Part shown: piece by piece, positions 6,853 to 8,397 of the stretch
Position numbering within the stretch: the first letter of the stretch is position 1
How the letters are laid out: each line of letters begins with the position of its first letter
Origin: Candidatus Helarchaeota archaeon
GTDB lineage: Archaea; Asgardarchaeota; Lokiarchaeia; Helarchaeales; HEL-GB-A
Reading direction: 5' to 3'
Assembly: GCA_013375405.1 (NCBI GenBank)
Contig: JABXJU010000194.1
Location: forward strand, 1-8,397
Length of the DNA stretch: 8,397 nucleotides
Made by a program: the position numbers and the translations under genes
The notes under the pieces: model-generated
The model's database searches: none
Told to the model about the DNA's origin: nothing
Seen by the model: the letters and a program-made list of their open reading frames with translations, nothing else

Positions 6853-7386
6853 TTATTTCTGCAAAATAAGTAATTCGAGATAAGATCGCCTCTCTAATTT
6901 CTCAGAAGAAATATTTAATTGGGCTAGAAGTGAAATAAGGCGGTCCCTCGTAGGTGGAATTGCATCCTTTTCAGATATATCAATTTCTAACTCAATAAAA
7001 TATCCTAGACCTTCAACTTTATCAAGAGAAATTTTGATATCATCCAAGATATAAGATTTTCGAGATTTAATTACGGTTTTTACGGGAATAAATCCAACTT
7101 TCTTTAATAATTCTAAAAGCTGGTTTGGTTCTTGGATTTCTAATTCAAGTTCTTCTCGAGTTTTGGAAGAAGGGTCCAATTTAGATCCTTTATAAGTAAG
7201 ATAGCTCTTGTCATCGGAAATTCTAATTCGCAAGGCTTCATCTGTCTGAGCAAAATTTCTTATGGGGTGTTGAAAATATGTATCTCTCTGATGGATTGCT
7301 TTTCGGAAAGTTGCTCCAAGTTGTAGTAGTTGGGTTTCAACAGATGTAAAATCCTCGAGATGAGCCTTAATTTCAACTTCAATCAA
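6853..7386 (-). CDS. CYTH-domain protein, class IV adenylate cyclase / CyaB type
   Basis: From TTG at 7386 this encodes 177 residues, the normal size of a single CYTH (triphosphate tunnel) domain. The diagnostic ExExK is E3-V-E5-I-K7. Further tunnel motifs are QRDTYF (33-38), TDEALRIR (48-55), YKG (65-67), KTREELELE (75-83) and LDKVEGLGYFIELE (121-134). The QRDTYF...DEALRIR spacing is that of the archaeal and CyaB-like branch annotated as class IV adenylate cyclase; related members are triphosphatases, and the substrate of archaeal ones is often untested. The frame stays open to TTG at 7407 and 7434, but family members begin MIEVEIK, and GAGGA (7397-7401) lies 10 bases before the chosen TTG. 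The methyltransferase gene starts divergently 36 bases away. A UXS-like gene follows after 32 bases, perhaps cotranscribed. Confidence 0.87.
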   Translation of the reverse strand: MIEVEIKAHLEDFTSVETQLLQLGATFRKAIHQRDTYFQHPIRNFAQTDEALRIRISDDKSYLTYKGSKLDPSSKTREELELEIQEPNQLLELLKKVGFIPVKTVIKSRKSYILDDIKISLDKVEGLGYFIELEIDISEKDAIPPTRDRLISLLAQLNISSEKLERRSYLELLILQK

Positions 7387-7422
7387 AGAAACACAATCCT
7401 CAATCAATGGAATGACAGAATC
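7387..7422. promoter_or_regulatory. 36-base divergent gap between CYTH and methyltransferase starts
   Basis: The gap holds the minus-strand ribosome binding site GAGGA (7397-7401) for the CYTH gene and a weak plus-strand GGAATGA (7409-7415) for the methyltransferase. It is too short to hold two full archaeal promoters. One or both core promoters should therefore lie inside the opposite gene, or a transcript comes in from outside. Confidence 0.45.
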
Positions 7423-8381
7423 ATGGAAAAACAATTAAATCTTGTTCAGGAATTAGCCAAAAAGTTTGGATATAATGAATATATGATTGATCGGTATTTA
7501 AAATTGTTTGGAAAAGATCAGATATTAGATTTTTTGGAGGGAAATGAGCAAGAACTACTAACTTCTATCAAGGTAAATACGTTAAAAATTTCAGAAGATG
7601 CTTTATTAAGAAAATTAGAAAGTAAAGGGTTTGAATTAGAGCCGGTTTCAGTTGTTTCAAATGCATTTTACGTAAAGAAAGCGCCATTTTCAATAGGTGC
7701 AACAACTGAGTATTTGTTGGGGTATTATTATATACAAAACGTAGCTTCTATGATTCCAAGTTTGGTGCTAAAGGTGACTTCAGGGGATATTGTAGTTGAT
7801 ATGTGTGCAGCTCCTGGCGGAAAAACAATCCAACTCGCACAATCTATGGACAATCAAGGTGTAATTCTTGCGATTGACTTGAATAGACAGCGAATGAAAT
7901 CTCTTCGGTCAAATATTTCTCGCTGTGGAGTGAGTAATACAATAACAATCCGGATGGATGCAGCGAATTTAGTGGATTTACATGTAAAGAATATTTCAAA
8001 AATTTTGTTAGATGCACCATGTTCTGGATCGGGACTCATTCCAAGTGATCCAACGAGAAAAACCAGCCGGAGCTATGAAGATATAGAATTTTGTTCGTTA
8101 ATACAGATGAAATTAATAAAAAGTGCAATTAATTGCTTAGAAAAAGGAGGAGAGCTTGTATATTCAACATGTAGTATTGAACCAGAAGAGAATGAATACA
8201 TCATCGAAGAAGTTCTAAAGCAATTTAAAGTGGAATTGGTTGATTTAGATTTTAATTTTGGAGTGCCTGGATTAATCAATATCTTTGGAAGGAACTTAAC
8301 ACCAGACCTGAAAAAAGCAAGGAGATTCTATCCATATTTACATAAAACAGAAGGATTTTTTATATGTAAATTAAAAAAGGT
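7423..8381 (+). CDS. NOP2/NSUN-family RNA cytosine-5 methyltransferase (archaeal Trm4-like), 3' end cut off
   Basis: The frame from ATG at 7423 runs open to the window edge; 319 codons are genomic. It encodes an SAM-dependent RNA m5C methyltransferase of the archaeal nop2p/Trm4 group, which modifies tRNA or rRNA cytosines. SIKVNTLKI (48-56), SIGATTEYLLGYYYIQ (90-105), the SAM-binding DMCAAPGGKT (126-135), DAPCSGSG (197-204, C200) and STCSIEPEENE (248-258, C250) follow in order. In this family the motif VI cysteine (C250) is the nucleophile and the motif IV cysteine (C200) assists release. There is no N-terminal PUA domain. The C-terminal HKTEGFFICKLKK is where relatives end, so only a few residues and the stop are likely missing. 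The last five and a half codons in the window are adapter, not gene. tRNA versus rRNA target is not resolved. Confidence 0.92.
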
Positions 8382-8397
8382 AGATCGGAAGAGCACA
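8382..8397 (+). other. Illumina adapter remnant (right end)
   Basis: AGATCGGAAGAGCACA is the start of the read-through sequence of the TruSeq read-2 adapter and is the reverse complement of the left-end remnant plus one base. It sits in frame with the methyltransferase and would add a false tail (DRKST preceded by a hybrid valine codon) if translated. Confidence 0.97.

Noticed and set aside
7854..8279. Two minus-strand frames of 61 and 68 residues
   Set aside because: Both are antisense to the RNA methyltransferase, whose plus-strand frame carries the SAM-binding and catalytic motifs across the same bases.
16..8381. Search for CRISPR repeats, tRNAs, insertion sequence ends, toxin-antitoxin pairs or defence genes
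   Set aside because: No regularly spaced repeats, no tRNA T-arm motif in intergenic DNA, no transposase or nuclease motifs, and every sizeable gene is accounted for by glycan, CYTH or RNA-methylation families.

Overview
The window is an AT-rich (roughly one third G+C by eye), gene-dense stretch from what is most likely an archaeon. The best support is an archaeal-type NOP2/NSUN (Trm4-like) RNA m5C methyltransferase at the right end, next to an archaeal-style CYTH (CyaB-type) protein, together with short GAGGA-like ribosome binding sites and some TTG starts. The base composition and the dolichol-phosphate-mannose-synthase and ALG-like glycosyltransferase content would suit an Asgard (Lokiarchaeia-like) or similar uncultured archaeon, but that placement is a guess. 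No rRNA, tRNA, CRISPR array, transposase or integrase was found. Both ends carry Illumina adapter sequence (1-15 and 8382-8397), so the natural DNA is about 16-8381.

Layout. On the minus strand, positions 4547 down to 153 hold four same-direction glycosyltransferase genes, in transcription order: a GT2 dolichol-phosphate-mannose-synthase-like enzyme, then three GT4 enzymes, with gaps of 117, 69 and 21 bases. A 256-base intergenic region (4548-4803) separates them from a plus-strand GDP-mannose 4,6-dehydratase family gene (4804-5754). That gene converges on a minus-strand UDP-glucuronate decarboxylase-like gene (5801-6820), with a small hairpin between them. Upstream of the decarboxylase, also on the minus strand, lies a CYTH-domain gene (6853-7386, TTG start). 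Divergent from it, 36 bases away, is the RNA methyltransferase gene (7423 to the right edge), which is missing only its last few residues.

How the genes fit together. The left three quarters is a surface-glycan or N-glycan assembly locus. The dehydratase and the decarboxylase would make nucleotide sugars: a GDP-6-deoxy-hexose precursor and probably UDP-xylose. The DPM1-like enzyme would charge a polyprenol phosphate with mannose or another hexose, and the three GT4 enzymes would extend a lipid-linked or surface glycan. No flippase, oligosaccharyltransferase, polymerase or GDP-mannose pyrophosphorylase is present, so the pathway continues outside the window. The CYTH and methyltransferase genes look like housekeeping genes marking the edge of the cluster.

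I found no convincing undescribed system. The most useful observations are the adapter contamination at both ends, the closely packed divergent CYTH/methyltransferase starts, the ALG-like sugar-transfer set, and a 21-base-spaced direct repeat upstream of the dehydratase.
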